Assembly: GCA_018350325.1 (NCBI GenBank)
Contig: JAEVLN010000020.1
Location: 258,511-322,510 of the forward strand
From: Globodera rostochiensis
Taxonomy: Eukaryota > Nematoda > Chromadorea > Rhabditida > Heteroderidae
DNA: 64,000 nucleotides
Direction: 5' to 3'
Part shown: piece by piece, positions 10,600 to 21,406 of the stretch
How the letters are laid out: every line of letters starts with the position of its first letter
Position numbering within the stretch: the first letter of the stretch is position 1
Notes under the pieces: generated by a model
Database searches by the model: none
The model's input: the letters and a program-made list of their open reading frames with translations, nothing else
What the model was told of the DNA's origin: nothing
Program-made: the position numbers and the translations under genes

Positions 10600-10800
10600 A
10601 GAGCTGAATGGGAAGAGTAAAAGAGAGGTGGGGAGAGGAAATGAAGACTATGCAAGAAAGTGAAAGGCTTGGAAGAGCGGTAAGGGAGCGATGTGAGGAA
10701 GAAGGGGAGTGGGAATAAAGGAAGAGATGACGGGATAGAAGAAAGAAAGGGAACGGAGGAAGAGAGTAAGTGTGGAGAGGTAGAGGAAGTGAAGAGATGA
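10600..10800 (+). repeat. Polypurine tract, part 2
   Basis: GA-rich continuation to the right of the foldback insertion, with the same GGAAGAGATGA words. Before the insertion it was presumably continuous with 9275-10165. Confidence 0.8.
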
Positions 10801-10894
10801 AATTAGTTCTTTCGTTGATTTTTCCCCATTCAATAGGATTTACAAAGGCTAAAAGTAATGTGAAAAGGGGAAATGCCAAAAAGCCCGACAAAGG

Positions 10895-11002
10895 GAAAAT
10901 AACCGCGCGAAGCGCGCCTAGGCTCAGTGTTGAAATCGCCTTGGCGATTTCAGTAGAAAAAAATCCTAATTAACAGTGCCCACCGGGCACTGGTTGGAAA
11001 CA
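10895..11002. repeat. Cluster of three perfect hairpins (possible Helitron end)
   Basis: Three G+C-rich inverted repeats lie in tandem: CGCGCGAAGCGCG followed by CCTAGG, GAAATCGCCTTGGCGATTTC, and CAGTGCCCACCGGGCACTG. The first, followed within a few bases by CTAG, resembles the 3' hairpin-CTRR terminus of Helitron elements. The other two have stems of 8-9 bp and 2-4-base loops. A stem-loop RNA is an alternative. Confidence 0.5.
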
Positions 11003-11840
11003 TTAATTAATAAACTGGGTATCAACATAATCAATACGGCCTTTCGGGTTTTAATATTAAATTGCTCAGCTTGACAAAAAAAAAGTTCTTGGTAAATTTT
11101 TATCTATGTACCCAAAAATATATGCGAATTTTGGTGTTTTTCTACATTTCCATAAAATATATAGTGCCTCAACATAATAATTAAAGAAAATTTGAAGTTG
11201 GTTAAAATGAATAAATTAATAATGATTTAAACAGAATTTCTGAGAATTGAACATGTAAATAAAACTAAAATTAAACCATTTAAAAAAAATCTTTTAAGAA
11301 ATAAACTATTATTGTTCATAGTAGACCTTTTAAATGAAAATTACGGCGATAAAATAATAAATTCGTCAAATTACAATTAGCAAATTTCATAACTTATTCT
11401 CGAATAAAATTTATATCTCAGTCGCGACACTGCAATTGAGTGAATAATCATGAAAAAAGAGTCTGTAAGGCGACAACAAAAATCACCAGTGTGGTGGCCT
11501 CGTGTGTTTCTTATTAAATTCAAATTGATAACATTTACAAAAATTTGGAAACGCTTTAGAAATAAATAAAATGGTGATACATTTAGGAAATATTATTAAA
11601 ACTAGAATTTTCTAGTTAAAAATAAAATTACAAGGAAATACAAATAATAAAACTCAATCCGTTTTAAAACAAAAAATAAATAAAAACTATAATTTATCCA
11701 TTATTATGCAACGTGATTAATAATTTAAAATTAATTAATAACACCTGGGTTGTCATAATTGCAATCATTGTTGGAATGCGACCTAGAAAGTATAAACATT
11801 GAAATTATAAAATCAAAAATGTTTGACTTTACGATAAACA
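11003..11840. other. A+T-rich block; one short open island
   Basis: 11450-11575 opens with ATG and reads MKKESVRRQQKSPVWWPRVF, then lysine/isoleucine-rich sequence to TAA; only its first half is G+C-rich. Its complement also contains an acceptor-like CGCCTTACAG. The rest is featureless. Confidence 0.3.
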
Positions 11841-11848
11841 AAATCTAG

Positions 11849-11926
11849 GCCCAGGCCCAAGGTGATGTGTCTTGGTTGGCTTCAGAACATTTTGCCGTAT
11901 TTAATATCAGAACGTCTACGATTTAA
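11849..11926 (+). CDS. Exon-like island, unknown protein end
   Basis: After AAATCTAG at 11848 one frame reads AQAQGDVSWLASEHFAVFNI and RTSTI to TAA at 11924-11926. Codons such as GCC, CAG, GAT and GTG contrast with the flanks. A partial terminal exon fits best; no family recognised. Confidence 0.28.
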   Translation, partial: AQAQGDVSWLASEHFAVFNIRTSTI

Positions 11927-12397
11927 TGATAATTAGTTATAAATATTTTCAATCTTTATATAATGCCAGTTTAAACTATAATTTGAAAAAAGGAATTATC
12001 TTGAACATTTTTTATTATACAAACTTCAATCTTTGGCATAGATTAAAGACCTTGCACTAAATAAAAATGCACATAAATACAAAAAAAAAATTTTAGAAAA
12101 ATTATTGAGTTCACATTTATTTATATTAATAATAAAAAATCTTAAAACACAATTAGAAATTATTACATATCCAAGAAATTAAGTGATACAAATTTGAAAA
12201 ATTTATAACAAGTGTATACGAATTCTTAACCTAAGAAATTAAATTAATGTACAAATATTATTTAATAATTTATTTATAAATACTACATTATAATTACAAA
12301 ATAAATTAAAATAAAAACACAAATATTTCACTTGATTTTTAAACGAAAATTTGAAATACCTAATATGGAGAGAAAGTGTAACGAAGTGTACTTTTAA

Positions 12398-12619
12398 TCA
12401 GATAAAAACAATGTTAAAATATTGTACAATAACGAGTTGTCGAGAAACGAGTCGATGGCGTGTCGACAAATCTGATGCGCGGACTTTTTTTAACAAATAA
12501 GCAAGCCTGATGAGCTTAAGAAGAGAGTGCCAGATATGACATTGGCAATCGCCGTTGTACGAACAGCACAGTGACAACTTTGGGATCAAATTATTTGTTT
12601 CATAGCAAACGATACCCAA
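12398..12619 (-). CDS. Cysteine-rich open frame, unknown
   Basis: The minus strand is open for 73 codons from MGIVCYETNNLIPKLSLCCS, then YNGDCQCHIWHSLLKLIRLA, to a basic/valine-rich end. The G+C-rich part (12420-12615) coincides with the Cys cluster C-C-x4-D-C-x-C and a Leu-rich helix. The cysteine spacing suggests a small secreted or metal-binding module. The last few codons fall in A+T-rich sequence and may be intron read-through. Confidence 0.33.
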   Translation of the reverse strand: MGIVCYETNNLIPKLSLCCSYNGDCQCHIWHSLLKLIRLAYLLKKVRASDLSTRHRLVSRQLVIVQYFNIVFI

Positions 12620-12989
12620 GCATGTTATGGCTTAATTTCTAAAATAATTACTTAATTTCTTTAAAATTACTCAAAAAAAATTTCAGAATCGTAGAAAATA
12701 TTTTTGTAGTCATAAGCTAAATGTTTTTTACCCCTTTTCATTGCTGATGGGAAGCATAAACGGAAAAATTGAGGGATATCGAATTTGTTTCAAAATTAAA
12801 TTACTCAAAAAATTTATACCCAAAGGAAGGAATAAATATGTCATCTCAGCAAAACCTTGGAATTTCAAAACCTCAAAAGAACAAATTGGCATTGAATTGT
12901 ATATGTTGGTTTTACTCAAACTAATAATACAAACAATGTATAATGATTACCAAATGCCTTTTACTTAACTATAATTAAGCAAAAATTAC

Positions 12990-13100
12990 ATGCAACGTAA
13001 GCTACTAGTTCAAAAATATAACTTTATTCTCACATTTATTTCCGTCCTACTGGTGGGCGCAATTTGGATCGAAAAAGAAAGGGGCTGTGCGTGTCTTTAA
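12990..13100 (+). CDS. Short frame with signal-anchor-like N-terminus
   Basis: ATG at 12990 opens 36 codons: MQRKLLVQKYNFILTFISVL, then LVGAIWIEKERGCACL. A basic start and a hydrophobic run of about 17 residues are followed by a short charged tail with two cysteines. The tail lies in the G+C-rich part of the island. No clean trans-splice acceptor precedes it. Chance is a real possibility. Confidence 0.22.
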   Translation: MQRKLLVQKYNFILTFISVLLVGAIWIEKERGCACL

Positions 13101-13970
13101 AAATTATTCATAGTATTCCAATTAAATCTTTTTACAATAGAACCCGTGGAAATTCACTAATGTATACTGTTCACAAAATTAATTAATTGTTATTCCAAAA
13201 CCCAAATATGTTCGCTTGATATGAAAAAAATGTAAAATTAAATAAATAAGCCCAATACAATAAAAATCTAAATTTAAATCAATTACAAAATAAATTTTTT
13301 AAATAAACTATTGCGTATTAAAGACATGTAACGTAAAAAAAATAATGTTAATTATTTGAAAAAATGTAAACAATTCTAAATTTTTATTAGATAAACAGGG
13401 TTTTTAATTTATTTTTATTAAAGTTTTTTCTAATAACTTTAAATATTTTGATTTGATTTTTCTATTGGATTCCTTTTTAATTATTTTTCAATCAATTTTG
13501 ACAATGTAGCAATAACAGTTTTTCAAATTGCGTCATCGAGTGGTTCGAAAGTAACGTGAATAAGGTTTTTGATTTAAACAAATAATTAGTTTTCTTAGCT
13601 GGTAAAATAATAAGAAATCCATGCGAGCACGATGTTTATATCGGTGAATGTTTTTCCTGATTTTAGTTTTGCTTTATGATGATTAAATTATTTACGCTTA
13701 CGAATTTTGATAGTTTTTAATTTTTTTGCATTAATAAACTATGTTCGACAATTTCCCGTTAGTATTTGAATATTTTAGGTGTAGCAAACCCAACGGACTG
13801 AGAAGGAGAAATGATTATAATATTTCTCTCCAAATAGTGATGAAACTAAAACATTTAAATAAAAAAATGAAAAGTTTAAATAATGCATTTGTTGTAAGCT
13901 TGTTGTTATTTTTGTCAAATGTTGTTAATCTCTTGCTTAATATTTTTCTTTTTTTTTAATTTAATTTTTC
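13101..13970. other. A+T-rich block with a weak open frame
   Basis: 13741-13959 is open from ATG for 72 codons; its middle (CSKPNGLRRRNDYN) is G+C-richer, but the C-terminal half is Leu/Val/Phe-rich, as random A+T-rich DNA tends to be. Probably not a gene. Confidence 0.35.
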
Positions 13971-13974
13971 TAAC

Positions 13975-14070
13975 CAGTGTCCACGAGTTGACTTCCAGCA
14001 ATAAATTCCACGGGCTTCCCATATTGATAATCGATTTGAAAATGATAGTATTGTTTGTTATTAATTACTA
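13975..14070 (-). CDS. Internal exon candidate
   Basis: The minus-strand frame reads NNKQYYHFQIDYQYGKPVEF, then IAGSQLVDT, and ends at the donor G|GTTAGA (13974 downward). Codons are G/C-ending where the island is G+C-rich (AAG CCC GTG GAA, CTC GTG GAC). The other frames are shorter. The upstream boundary is not visible. Confidence 0.3.
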
Positions 14071-14176
14071 TAAAATAGGATTGTTACAAATCAGAGCATC
14101 TACCCTTTTTTAATTAAATATTATTAATATATTTAAAAAGGAAATACATGAATGTTTTTTTATAATATCAATTTAG

Positions 14177-14317
14177 TTTGAATTAATACTTTTATTTTAC
14201 GCCCTCCGCGACATCCTATTTGACCAATTGACCAATTCAGCAAAAAAATTTTATTATTCAATGAATTTTATCCAGATTCTTTTAAAACACTTAGATTTAG
14301 CTTTTAATTTAAAATAA
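14177..14317 (+). CDS. Open frame with coding-like core, unknown
   Basis: Open from 14177 to TAA at 14315-14317. The core YALRDILFDQLTNSAKKFYY lies on the G+C-rich part (TAC GCC CTC CGC GAC ATC), followed by NFIQILLKHLDLAFNLK. It reads like an amphipathic helical segment. There is no ATG near the core, so it is an exon candidate only. Confidence 0.28.
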   Translation, partial: FELILLFYALRDILFDQLTNSAKKFYYSMNFIQILLKHLDLAFNLK

Positions 14318-14516
14318 ATAAAAAACAAAAAATTGAATTATGAGTTTTTGATTCTTGTGTTATAATAAAATTTTCGTGGGTGGTGGGTTGAAATAAAAAT
14401 TTGCAATAGATAGCCTTAATTCGTATAAAGGACTTTTGTTTAATAAAATGTCATTATTAGTTTTGTTATTAAATATTTAATTTAAGGCTTGTTTATGTGT
14501 TTGTTAATAATTACCA

Positions 14517-14561
14517 GATGCCCAAGCTGATGCACTTTTACATACATTTTATTATCAGGTG
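14517..14561 (+). CDS. Small exon candidate (AG|ATG start)
   Basis: TTAATAATTACCAG is followed directly by ATGCCCAAGCTGATGCAC and closes at TTATTATCAG before GTGTTC. The frame gives MPKLMHFYIHFIIR, which could be a start exon with a trans-splice acceptor. A second frame (PDAQADALLHTFYYQVFVGL) is also open through the end, so the frame is uncertain. Confidence 0.22.
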
Positions 14562-14862
14562 TTCGTTGGCCTGAATCCAACTTTTTGTTAAATTTTTAAC
14601 GTTAAATTTTTTAAATGATATTAAAAATAAATAAATGTTTGCACCTTTTTTAAATTATTGATTGATGACAACTATTTACATTTATTAATTTTTATTTAAC
14701 TTTTAATCTTATTTATTTCTTTCCCTTTTAAATACTTGAAGCTAATTTTAAAATATCAGTATTTTTTTTAGTTTTTTTAATTCTTTACTTAAAGGTAATT
14801 TATTCAGTATTCATTTTAAAATCGTCATAAAAAAGGGTGAAATCTGTATATTCTATTGTAAG

Positions 14863-14903
14863 GCCATTGCATTTTATGGAGCCATGAGGCCAGTTTATAA
14901 AAC
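14863..14903 (+). CDS. Micro-exon candidate with both splice sites
   Basis: TATTCTATTGTAAG ends at 14862 and the strong donor GTACGTAA begins at 14904. The 41 bases between read AIAFYGAMRPVYKT in one open frame. Both signals and the G+C-rich centre support an internal exon of about 14 codons; its partners are unknown. Confidence 0.3.
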
Positions 14904-15303
14904 GTACGTAATACAATAAGATTATAAAAATTAACTTATTGGATAAGGCATAATATTTTTTGTAACTGTGAACAAATTATGTTTTTCAAGGCATAAATCG
15001 AGAATTTTTATAAATGCATATTGTCATATTTATTATACCATTTTATTTCTAATAAAGTTATTGATTAATAATCATCATTCAAAACTCAACAACAACTTTA
15101 ATTTATATATTTATTTTTTTCTGTTTTAATTTTGAATACGTGTGCCTAGTATCCCTCCAAATATCATAATAAAATATTTTAAATATAAATGTTTTACTGT
15201 TAGATTTTTACAGCAACATCTTTATTTTTTTTAAATTTAACTGTTCATTTATAGTCATCAACACTCGGCCAGCAACAAAGTCATAAAAACTTCGATGTAA
15301 ATT

Positions 15304-15381
15304 ATGAATGAAATACCCCTAATAGAAATGGCAGGCCATAAGGTCGCCATAGAAATTAATTATGAAAATTTTAAAATCTAA
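15304..15381 (+). CDS. Short frame, unknown
   Basis: ATG at 15304 opens MNEIPLIEMAGHKVAIEINY and ENFKI to TAA. The middle is G+C-richer (ATG GCA GGC CAT AAG GTC GCC). An adjacent island at 15255-15290 (INTRPATKS after TATAG) may belong to it. Confidence 0.22.
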   Translation: MNEIPLIEMAGHKVAIEINYENFKI

Positions 15382-15888
15382 ATAATTTAACTGTGTGAAA
15401 ATTAACTGTTTAATATTCAACACAAATTTTATAAAAACATGGCTAAAAACAATAAATTAATTAAATAAAATTAATTTACAGAAAACTAATCTTGAAAATT
15501 GCAAATGTACTCACCACAATGTTAAAAATTCACTAGAAAAGTTTATGGTACAGCAGAAAAAAATGAACCTGTTCAGTGTTACCGCAGAAGACGAAAATAG
15601 CAAAATAAAAAGGTGTAAAATTTAAGAATATGAATGTAACCTATAAATATAAAATTTAATTCCAGGCCTAACAAAAAGATTTTGCTATGAAATACATTAG
15701 TATTGTTATGAAATAAAATGAATAAATTCAATCAAAATTAAAATTAAGATTGACATTTGATAAATTATAAGAACAAATGTAGGCAGGTAATAAATAAAAC
15801 TTAAACTAACGGATGAAAATAAAACTCCAAAACCTAAAATTTAAAAGCAAAATAACTCTTAGCTTCATCATAACTGTATGCCCGATAT

Positions 15889-16013
15889 GGAAATATTACA
15901 GCGGGCGGAACCGCAAAACAAGCGAACGACGTGAACCCTTTGTGCCAGTTCAATCGAAATATACCCCTTCAACGAGCTGCTCTGCGAAGGTCACAAGGCA
16001 CATTTCGTTTTAA
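15889..16013 (+). other. G+C-rich island, exon-like in more than one frame
   Basis: Two frames are open: VPVQSKYTPSTSCSAKVTRH, and an alternative with IEIYPFNELLCEGHKAHFVL. A possible donor lies after CTGCGAAG (GTCACA). The second reading looks more protein-like but has a TGA at its start, so it would need an acceptor at GTGCCAG (15949). Confidence 0.25.
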
Positions 16014-16359
16014 ACTTTTTGAGAAAACATTATTAATCTGTAAAATGCAAAAAATTAGACCCATACATTTTTCCATTTAAAATTAATAATATAATCCAGA
16101 TTTTTTTAAAACATGTTCATTTATGAATCAAAAAATAATAAACCGATAAATAATTGTAAAACATAAAATAATTAAATTAATGTCGTGGAATATTAAAATC
16201 ACAACCAGCCGTGGATTGAAAATATTGGGTATTAGAAGTGAATTTCGCTCAGTTCACTTGCAAATAAAATCAAGTTGAACGAATAATTTAAATTAATAAA
16301 ACGTTCATTTGCTTTTAAAGTCATAAATTATTTTAAATAATAACCATTAATTAAAATTT

Positions 16360-16480
16360 CATAATACCCGGATTATTTTTTTATCGTAAAAATTTTATTA
16401 TGTCGCATTTTATGAGCTTAATATTATTTGTGTTTTAATTTCTTTTAAAACTTAATGTGTGACACACACTTTTTTTTATT
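16360..16480. repeat. Dispersed repeat, copy 1 of 2
   Basis: CCCGGATTATTTTTTTATCG and the next ~80 bases (AAATTTTATTAT, GCATTTTATGAG, AATTTCTTTTAAAACTTAA) recur in the same orientation at 32925-33012 with small differences. Ends are not sharp. Probably an old transposed segment. Confidence 0.6.
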
Positions 16481-16802
16481 GTAATTATTTCAACTATCTA
16501 GTTATTTAAAGAAAACAATTAAATTTATTCAGTTAAAGAAAAAAGGTTTGCTGCCAATCAATTTTAAATAAATAAAATTAAAAATTTGTAAATAACAAAA
16601 CATGAGAAAAGCACATAAAATCTAATTTACTAAAAAACCATACCATTACTTAGTTCAAATATCAAAATTGCATTTAATATTTATTCTGAAGAGTTTTACT
16701 GAAAGAGTATTGGCATTGCTTCGTGAAAGCATAGGAAGTAAAATTCTTAAATAAACATTCATTTTTGCCAATAAACCCAATAACTAATTTCGTACTCAAA
16801 AG

Positions 16803-16898
16803 TTATAATAAAATTTTAAACTGAAAAAGCCAAATAAAAAAGAATTGGAAATTTAAAAATGATATTCCGTCCGTTTCCAAACTTGTTGCGGCAAAGAC
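16803..16898 (-). CDS. Exon candidate, minus strand
   Basis: After CGATTTATAG (ending at 16899 on the minus strand) the frame VFAATSLETDGISFLNFQFF continues to a stop at 16803. Only the first 13 codons are in the G+C-rich part. Its neighbour at 17013-17114 on the same strand could be an upstream exon. Confidence 0.25.
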   Translation of the reverse strand, partial: VFAATSLETDGISFLNFQFFFIWLFQFKILL

Positions 16899-17012
16899 CT
16901 ATAAATCGCTTAGAACTTTGGGGAATTGCTTAATTGTTGAACCATGCCATTTTTGAGACACATACGAATCACAATTTAACGCGACGATCCGGCAAGGCTG
17001 ACATTAAAACGA

Positions 17013-17114
17013 CTACTTTAAAAAGATGACCCTGAAATAAAAACTAAGGCCAACAGCAAACGACTTTGAAGCAATCGAAACCAGAACCTCTTCAATTTCA
17101 ACATTTTCATCGCA
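17013..17114 (-). CDS. Exon candidate, minus strand
   Basis: The frame reads CDENVEIEEVLVSIASKSFA, then VGLSFYFRVIFLK, to TAG at 17013-17015. The first 24 codons are coding-like and mostly G/C-ending. A second frame starting ATG reads as a basic hydrophobic leader (MKMLKLKRFWFRLLQSRLLL), so the assignment is not settled. Confidence 0.27.
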   Translation of the reverse strand, partial: CDENVEIEEVLVSIASKSFAVGLSFYFRVIFLK

Positions 17115-17493
17115 AAAAAAACTATAATTAAAGATTTTACAGAGTGAGATGTTTCTCTAATTATTTTGTTTAATAACAAAAATGAAAATGATTAAACTGG
17201 TGCACCTAAAAAAACTAGAAAATTTGAATAACTTCAAATCACTATTTTCATTAATTATAAAGGTTTTTAAGATAAAAAGAAGACATTAAATTAAAGATTG
17301 CGGTATCACGGCCTAAACAGTGCCCAGTAATAATAATGTTTATTAAAAGGCAAAAATTTTTTTTTGAATTAGAGCAATAAATTATAAAATGTGTATTAAA
17401 CCCATTAAATTTCATTCTTATGTTAAAAATTTATTTTATAGCAGAAGACTGCTTGCACCGAAAGATAATAATCTTTTTTTTTGTTGTTGTTAA

Positions 17494-17572
17494 ACCCAAA
17501 ACCCAAAAATTTTTGGTACAATTTTTTGTACAAAAAACCCAAAAAATTTTTGGGTTTTGGGTCCGGACTCTA
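17494..17572. mobile_element. Foldback MITE remnant with CCGGACTCTA end
   Basis: ACCCAAAACCCAAAAATTTT at 17494 is an inverted copy of 17541-17561; the loop holds GGTACAATTTTTTGTAC. The right edge CCGGACTCTA at 17563-17572 resembles the CCGGTCTCTA end of the element at 27.1 kb, suggesting a related hAT-like family. The left terminus is missing. Confidence 0.6.
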
Positions 17573-17690
17573 ATCTTGATATATTACCTATTATATTCAG
17601 TTTATTTAAATTTAAACCCAATTTAAAATTACGTAATGTTAATCAGATATAAATGTAAAGTTGGAAAACAAATAAAATTATTTCATAAAA

Positions 17691-17860
17691 AAGATAAAAA
17701 ATTCAATCGTTATTTTAGAAAGAATAAGAAAAGGTATTGCACATGTAAAAAAAACAATTGAATGGTTATTGTCAATTTATTTTTTAAAAAAACATTAAAA
17801 CAGTTAAATATAAAAGCAATACATTAAGGTCAAATACAATTCATTAAATCAGGGTGCCAT
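17691..17860 (+). repeat. Inverted segmental copy of 60985-61140
   Basis: About 160 bases, including ATCGTTATTTTAGAAAGAAT, GTATTGCACATGTAAA and AGCAATACATTAAG, match the reverse complement of 60985-61140 with few differences. No coding signal. An old inverted duplication across 43 kb. Confidence 0.75.
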
Positions 17861-18495
17861 TCGTCATAATTATCTAGAAATAAATTTTTAATAGAAACTC
17901 AGCTTGGGAAATTAAATAAAATTATACTACAAAAAAATGAATTACCCAATAAATGAATTTTAATGCACTTGGACTGATTTGAAGACCTTATTTTTGATCA
18001 AGAATTAAATATGCATATGATCGAGTTATAATTTTTCACTATTAAATTACAGTTCTGACGAAATACATTTTTTTCTTGCTTTTTACAAATTTTAAAACTT
18101 AATATTATGTTATAAATTCATTTTATTAAAAGATACTTGCAATAATTTTATTTATCATTAAACTGATGTTTAATTGTCTTAAATTATCTAAGATTTAATT
18201 CATAATAACTATATATATACACTCAGTTTATTTGATATGTGCTCAAAAGATTTCTATACGCATTTATTGCATTTTTTTTTTAATCCATGTACTAACAATT
18301 TATTTTGCAATTCCTTTCCAGAATTTATTTTCTTATCCATCCAAAGAAAAATAATCGATTCAATTTACTTAGCATTTTTAGGTAAAATTTTTGTTTAAAT
18401 AAATTTTAAATGTATTTACTAAAATTAACGTCTCAATTCTTTATTTTATATGCAAATTATTGTGATATTTGCTGTATAACCGTCTTTTGTCGGAG
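17861..18495. other. A+T-rich stretch, nothing seen
   Basis: No open frame of interest, no repeat beyond short A/T runs, no RNA gene. Confidence 0.5.
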
Positions 18496-18500
18496 TTTAC

Positions 18501-18561
18501 GTGGCCGAGTGCCTTCCCGCAATCCATCCCAGAACAGACCGCACCATATACGGGCCGAGGA
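18501..18561 (-). CDS. Internal exon candidate with both splice sites
   Basis: On the minus strand, AAATATAG precedes 18561 and GTAAAC follows 18501. One frame of the 61-bp exon reads LGPYMVRSVLGWIAGRHSAT. The V-R-S-V-L-G-W-I pattern loosely resembles a segment seen in BEL/Pao retroelement polyproteins, but this is weak. The plus strand is also open (GRVPSRNPSQNRPHHIRAED), so the strand is uncertain. Confidence 0.3.
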
Positions 18562-18564
18562 CTA

Positions 18565-19400
18565 TATTTAATGAATTCGTATTTTATAACTTTTCTCAAT
18601 AATGTTTTTTAAGTTGTCGTTTACACACATTTTTATTTTCATAACCATTATAACTTACAAATTGTATTTAAGTTCTTTAAAAAAAATTTATATTCACTTT
18701 TATTATATTTATTAGATTTTAATGTTTTACATCAATTTTATTTTATAATGAAATTTTATTATACATTCTTGGTGAAGCAATTGAATTTTTCGTGGATTAT
18801 TGGTTCGTTGATTTTTTTGTCTTTATGTTTTTGTTAAATTTGTTTTCAAAAGTATGTTTATCTTAAAGTATTCTTATAAACAATTTATTGTGTTTTTTCG
18901 AAAATAAATTATCTATCCCACAATGATTCCGCGCCAATTTTGAACGTTTTCTCAGAATGGGCTTCTTCTCCAGTACCTGATTTCAATTTTTAGTGATTTA
19001 TTTGTCCAAAATTGTTTTTCACTTTTTTAAATATATTTTTAGCCTTTCTTAAATAAATTACTATAATATGCCGTAGTAAATCAGCAAGAACATTTATTGA
19101 TAAATATTGTATGTTTTTTAGTGAATTTAAATATTAATTTATATTTTTGTTTATAATTTGCTTTTTTAGTTTTTTTGGTGTTTAAAGTTTTAAAAATTAT
19201 ACCTAGCAATAGGTATGTGACAACAGTCCGTGCTTTTAATTCATTGTCGTTGAAATATATTTTTTTATCAATAGTCATTTATTTTGTATTATTTTATTAT
19301 TTGTTTTACATTTATTATAATTTATAGTTAATTTTAATGAATTCGTATTTTATAACTTTTCTCAAAATGTTTCTAAGTTTTGGCTATTTTATTAGTATGG
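18565..19400. repeat. Two copies of a ~45-bp word in A+T-rich DNA
   Basis: TTAATGAATTCGTATTTTATAACTTTTCTCAA occurs near 18569 and again near 19335, in the same orientation. Apart from the exon candidate at 18909-18976 the interval is featureless. Confidence 0.5.
18909..18976 (-). CDS. Exon candidate, minus strand
   Basis: After TTGAAATCAG (minus) the frame reads TGEEAHSEKTFKIGAESLWD and R to TAA at 18909-18911. The polar, acidic/basic composition and G/C-ending codons fit a protein C-terminus. No family recognised. Confidence 0.32.
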
Positions 19401-19543
19401 AAGGAAAAAATAAAATATAAATCCAACCCATTCAGCCGGTAAAAAATTTCTTTTGGGTTTTAAAACATTTATCGTGAATTTTATCGTAGCTAAATGGTCG
19501 TGAATCAAATTAGGATTGTTATGTAAATATTTTTGTGCAAACG

Positions 19544-19684
19544 ATGTTTCTCACAGCAAATACGACGAATCAATTCAAATCGATTTTCAAACGAACGGCT
19601 GCACAAAACATCATTATTCAGTCACTACTTGCCAATCAATTTTCTTCTATTTTTCCGCAATATTTTTATTTGTTGTCATCATAA
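19544..19684 (+). CDS. Short open frame, unknown
   Basis: ATG at 19544 opens 46 codons: MFLTANTTNQFKSIFKRTAA, then QNIIIQSLLANQFSSIF, then an aromatic tail to TAA. The first 32 codons are coding-like (ACG ACG, TTC, AAA CGA ACG GCT). A longer frame overlapping in another phase (MCKRCFSQQIRRINSNRF) is less convincing. Confidence 0.28.
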   Translation: MFLTANTTNQFKSIFKRTAAQNIIIQSLLANQFSSIFPQYFYLLSS

Positions 19685-19814
19685 ACAAATTTTAAATAAA
19701 CTGATTTTTTCAATAATATAATTTTCTAAATATCTAATTAAAAGTAAAAATTATTAACAAGAAATTGCAAACTTAAAAAATTATTTCCTAATAATCAATC
19801 CACCCGTTTTAAAT

Positions 19815-19862
19815 AAGAAAAAGACCGCTAAGCTACCGGTTCTGGCGCAACGAGAGCTGTTT
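19815..19862 (+). other. Weak exon-like island
   Basis: KKTAKLPVLAQRELF is open to TGA at the edge of a G+C-rich patch. The complement has an acceptor (CAAAACAG) and a donor (GTAGCT) around a 20-base piece. Too short to decide. Confidence 0.15.
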
Positions 19863-20477
19863 TGAACAAAATATGTTGATTTGAAATGCATGTCTTTTAT
19901 TTTAAAACAATGTTTTTTAAATGTCTACAAAGCTTAATCAAAAAACCCAAAATTACAATCATCACCGAAAAACAAAATTATTAATTTACAAATATAAGGT
20001 GGTTTATTAAAAAGGATGAATAAATGATATTCACAACATAAATAAACACCATCAGTATTTAACTAAATTACTTTTTAAATAATTAACAAAACATTCAAAG
20101 AAAAATAATTAAAGTATAATTTTTTAATAAATAATAGTGATGATATTTATAATTTATTCCAGATCATTTCTATACATTTATTAAAAATATTATGCACCCA
20201 AAAATTGAGTAAATGACAATTAATGAACTAAAAGTACTTTCTCCAACATTTAAAAGAATAAAATATAATATAACGAACGACAAACAATCCCCCTAAAAGC
20301 TGGAAAAAAGTAAGAAGTATTAAAAGATTAAATAAATAAATAAAATGTAAAAGATTCACGATTTAGAGTAGAAGAAGAATGATTTAGATAATTTTTTCAG
20401 AAGTTACAAAATTCCCTTTGCTCTTAAAATTTTAACATGATAATAAATTTTAGAAATTAAAAAAAAATTTTACTTTT

Positions 20478-21035
20478 GAAGAAATAGTGTGCTAAAAAGA
20501 GAGAGTCAGATGACGAAAGTAATGGGCATAACGCACCCCATCTAATAATTTTTTAGTTATTTGAACATATTTTTTGAAGAAATAGTGTGCCAATAGAGAG
20601 TCAGACGGTTATAGTAATTTGCTCATCAACGCACCCCATCTAATAATTTTTTAGTTACTTTTTTAAACATTTTATTTTTTGAAGAAATAGTGTGCTATAA
20701 AGAGAGAGTCAGACGGTTAGAGTAATTTGATCATCAACGCACCCCATCTAATAATTTTTAGTTACTTTTTTGAACATTTTATTTTTTGAAGAAATAGTGT
20801 GTTAAAAAGAGAGAGTCAGACGGTTAGAGTAATTTGCTCATCAACGCACCCCATCTAATAATTTTTTAGTTACTTTTTGGAACATTTTATTTTTTGAAGA
20901 AATAGTGTGCCAAAAAGAGTGAGTAGTCAGACGGTTAGAGTAATTTGCTCATCAACGCACCCCATCTAAAATATTTTAGTTTACTTTTTTGATGATTTTA
21001 TTTTTTAAAGAAATAGTGTGCTAAAAAGGAGAGAA
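20478..21035 (+). repeat. 108-bp satellite, array 1
   Basis: About five tandem units of a 108-bp monomer. Each unit holds GAAGAAATAGTGTGCTAAAA, AGAGAGAGTCAGACGGTTAG, ATCAACGCACCCCATCTAAT and a T-rich end. The outer units are more diverged and shorter than the inner ones. The same monomer forms arrays 2 (29.4 kb, opposite strand) and 3 (39.6 kb). No coding capacity. Confidence 0.95.
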
Positions 21036-21406
21036 ATTATTTGAAATCTTGATTACTTAAAATGGAACAAAAGTCATACCATTATTGGGCGAAAAAAATG
21101 CTGATGTTAAAAAATAGAAAAAATCATTTTGTGACCTACGCTGTACCAAGTTAGTCTGCAAATGCAAATCCCTAAAATTGGTTTTATATGATTAACTTAT
21201 AAAATACAAAAACAAAGCGACAATAAAATTTAAAAAGCAACACATTAGCGATGTAAAATTATCTAAATAAAATGACACAAATTTTAAATAAATGCAAGAA
21301 CGATTTTAGATTTGAAAAAAGGCGTAAACATTAAACCTTATTTTATTTAAAATTTCACAAAGAAAAAGTGGTATTAGTGAAATAACCAATATTTAAATAT
21401 TGTAAG

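Noticed and set aside
18501..18561. BEL/Pao retroelement fragment
   Set aside because: A short V-L-G-W-I word is not enough, and no retroelement context is present.
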